DNA of 64,000 bases from Gordius sp. MW1 (Eukaryota; Nematomorpha; Gordioida; Gordea; Gordiidae), in assembly GCA_964036665.1 (NCBI GenBank), contig OZ038531.1:14694168-14758167 (forward strand). Reading direction: 5' to 3'. The notes beneath the pieces are model-generated. The model was not told where the DNA came from. It made no database searches and saw only the letters and a program-made list of their open reading frames with translations. The translations under genes were made by a program, and so were the position numbers. Below are positions 62,010 to 64,000 of the stretch, one piece after another; position 1 is the stretch's first letter; every line of letters starts with the position of its first letter.

Positions 62010-63430
62010 TTCGGAAGTCAATCAAGGATAATGGGATTCTCAAATTGGCTTACTTTTATTGTTTTTTTATGCTCTTTCACATAGAATCGAAACCGTATTC
62101 ATCAGATGAAAGTTGTCGTTTTCAGACGTGGTTTCTTAGATCCCAAGTAAAAATTTATCAGAATCTAAAAACTATTACTTTGAAATCATGATCGCATAGA
62201 GCAGTTTTCAAAAATTAAGCACTCAGGTTGCGATACAACAAACTAATCGCGACAATAAAACGTTGTCTTTTGTCAAAATGATAGTTCTCGCAGCTTAAAA
62301 CCTCTTTTCGGAGGTCAATCGAGGATAATAGGATTCTCAAATTGGCTTACTTATATATATTTTTTTATGCTCTTTCACATAGAATCGAAAAAAATAAATA
62401 TTTTTACCTCAAAATTTTTCACATATTTTTCTTTGAACCGTATTCATCCGATGAAAGTTGTCGTTTTCAGACGTGGTTTCCCCAAGTAAAAATTTATCAG
62501 AATCTAAAAACTATTACTTTGAAATCATGATCGCATAGAGCAGTTTTCAAAAATTAAGCACTCACGTTGCGATACAACAAACTAATCGCAACAATAAAAC
62601 GTTGTCTTTTGTCAAAATGATAGTTCTCGCAGCTTAAAACCTCTTTTCGGAAGTCAATCGAGGATAATAGGATTCTCAAAGTGGCTTACTTTTGTATATT
62701 TTTTTATGCTCTTTCACATAGAATCGAAAAATATAAATATTTTTACCTCATAATTTTTCACATATTTTTCTTTGAACCGTATTCATCCGATGAAAGTTGT
62801 CGTTTTCAGACGTGGTTTCTATGATCCCAAGTAAAAATTTATCAGAATCTAAAAACTATTAATTTGAAATCATGATCGCATAGAGCAGTTTTCAAAAATT
62901 AAGCACTCACGTTGCGATACAACAAACTAATAGCAACAATAAAACGTTGTCTTTTGTCAAAATGATAGTTCTCGCAGCTTAAAACCTCTTTTCGGAAGTC
63001 AATCGAGGATAATAGGATTCTCAAATTGGCTTACTTTTATATATTTTTTTATGCTCTTTCACATAGAATCGAAAAAAATAAATATTTTTGCCTCAAAATT
63101 TTTCACATATTTTTCTTTGAACCGTATTCATCCGATGAAAGTTGTCGTTTTCAGACGTGGTTTCTATGATCCCAAGTAAAAACTTATAAGAATCTAAAAA
63201 CTATTACTTTGAAATCATGATCGCATAGAGCAGTTTTCAAAAATTAAGCACTCACGTTGCGATACAACAAACTAATCGCGACAATAAAACGTTGTCTTTT
63301 GTCAAAATGATAGTTCTCGCAGCTATAAACTTCTTTTCGGAAGTCAATCGAGGATAATAGGATTCTCAAATTGGCTTACTTTTGTATATTTTTTATGCTC
63401 TTTCACATAGAATCGAAAAATATAAATATT
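62010..63430 (+). repeat. Copy of 58.28-59.70 kb (offset 3729 bp)
   Basis: CAATCAAGG with AATGGGA, TTTTATTGTTTTTTT, the CATCAGATG short unit, CGGAGGTC, GGTTTCCCCAAG (about 58749/62478), CAAAGTGGC, CATAATTTTTC, AACTAATAGC (59196/62925) and TTTTTGCCTC recur at 3729 bp. The end is near 63.43 kb, since GATTAAAG (59.75 kb) is not found at the matching place. Small private changes include CAGGTTGCG (62225) and AGCTATAAAC (63322). Confidence 0.75.
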
Positions 63431-64000
63431 TTTACCTCAAAATTTTTCACAAATTTTTCTTTGAACCGTATTCATCCGATGAAAGTTGTCGTTTTCAGAC
63501 GTGGTTTCTATGATCCCAAGTAAAAATTTATCAGAATTTAAAAACTATTATTTTGAAATCATGATCGCATAGAGCAGTTTTCAAAAATTAAGCACTCACG
63601 TTGCGAATCAACAAACTAATCGCAACAATAAAACGTTGTCTTTTGTCAAAATGATAGTTCTCGCAGCTTAAAACCTCTTTTCGGAAGTCAATCAAGGATA
63701 ATGGGATTCTCAAATTGGCTTACTTTTATATGTTTTTTCATGCTCTTTCACATAGAATCAAAACCGTATTCATCAGATGAAAGTTGTCGTTTTCAGACGT
63801 GGTTTCTTAGATCCCAAGTAAAAATTTATCAGAATCTAAAAACTATTACTTTGAAATCATGATCGCATAGAGCAGTTTTCAAAAATTAAGCACTCACGTT
63901 GCGATACAACAAACTAATCGCGACAATAAAACGTTGTCTTTTGTCAAAATGATAGTTCTCGCAACTTAAAACCTCTTTTCGGAGGTCATTCGAGGATAAT

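Larger units (their letters stand above)
1..64000 (+). repeat. Satellite DNA array, about 345-bp unit, fills the whole window
   Basis: The same unit follows itself head to tail without a break. The landmark GATCGCATAG recurs at 121, 465, 805, 1149, 1434, 1779, 2124, 2469, 2813, 3158 and so on, mostly 340-346 bp apart, with some shorter steps. The orientation never flips. No stretch of non-satellite sequence longer than a few bases is seen, so there is no intergenic region to describe and no host gene. Neighbouring units differ by a few substitutions and small indels. The first kilobase and the last 600 bp look slightly more divergent than the middle. Both ends are cut inside a unit, so the array extends beyond the window on both sides. 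Tandem DNA of this length is a known mark of eukaryotic heterochromatin; whether it is centromeric cannot be read from the sequence. I do not recognise the family. Confidence 0.98.

Noticed and set aside
1-64000. CRISPR array or prokaryotic repeat system
   Set aside because: Repeats of about 345 bp follow each other directly without unique spacers and there are no cas-like genes. This is tandem satellite DNA.
1-64000. Transposon or LTR element giving rise to the repeat
   Set aside because: No terminal repeats, target-site duplications, transposase, reverse transcriptase or poly-A tail can be seen. The unit may descend from such an element, but nothing in the window shows it.

Overview
The whole window is one uninterrupted tandem array of satellite DNA. 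No gene, RNA gene, transposon, CRISPR array, prokaryotic operon or unique sequence is visible. The unit is about 345 bp and 31% G+C, always on the same strand, and repeats from base 1 to base 64000. Both window ends fall inside the array. I estimate about 189 units from length and spacing; I did not count them. An array of this kind points to a eukaryotic chromosome (pericentromeric, centromeric or subtelomeric heterochromatin, or a sex or B chromosome). I do not recognise the family and cannot name the species. CpG is not depleted in the unit, which fits a genome with little CpG methylation, such as many invertebrates, but this is inference.

A second unit length occurs: about 298 bp, lacking 47 bp made mostly of A- and T-tracts. 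I found 26 short copies. They are not random. All 26 are preceded by the marker AATGGGA, and 25 of 26 are followed by the marker CGCGAC. Their spacing is 3 to 8 units in most places, so the array is organised into higher-order repeats (HORs).

Layout. (1) 1 to about 25.05 kb: short copies are frequent and a HOR core with marker CATCAAATCG recurs. It includes an adjacent 2368-bp duplication (13.19-17.93 kb) and a 4.57-kb block repeated at 5415 bp. (2) About 25.05-32.7 kb: no short copies; nested duplications at 3087, 1374 and 3432 bp. With the tail of the 5415-bp copy, the stretch free of short copies runs 10.9 kb (21.8-32.7 kb). (3) About 32.7-44 kb: short copies return with new markers, and a 2699-bp unit is present about 2.2 times. 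(4) About 44-64 kb: a fourth variant set with duplications at 2706, 1370, 3679, 684, 1326 and 3729 bp, plus a patchwork segment (59.2-61.7 kb) copied from blocks 13.8 and 11.8 kb upstream.

Inside each unit the most notable feature is a perfect 8-bp inverted repeat around an 11-nt spacer (GTTGCGAT / ATCGCAAC). There is also a cluster of A/T tracts that could bend DNA, an 8-bp palindrome and a nearly invariant box. The short open frames of 62-73 codons that recur in some units are by-products of the repeat, not genes. Block edges are read by eye from diagnostic variants and are good to roughly 50-100 bp. Exact long duplications in satellite DNA can also be assembly artefacts, so the large-scale layout needs raw long reads to confirm.
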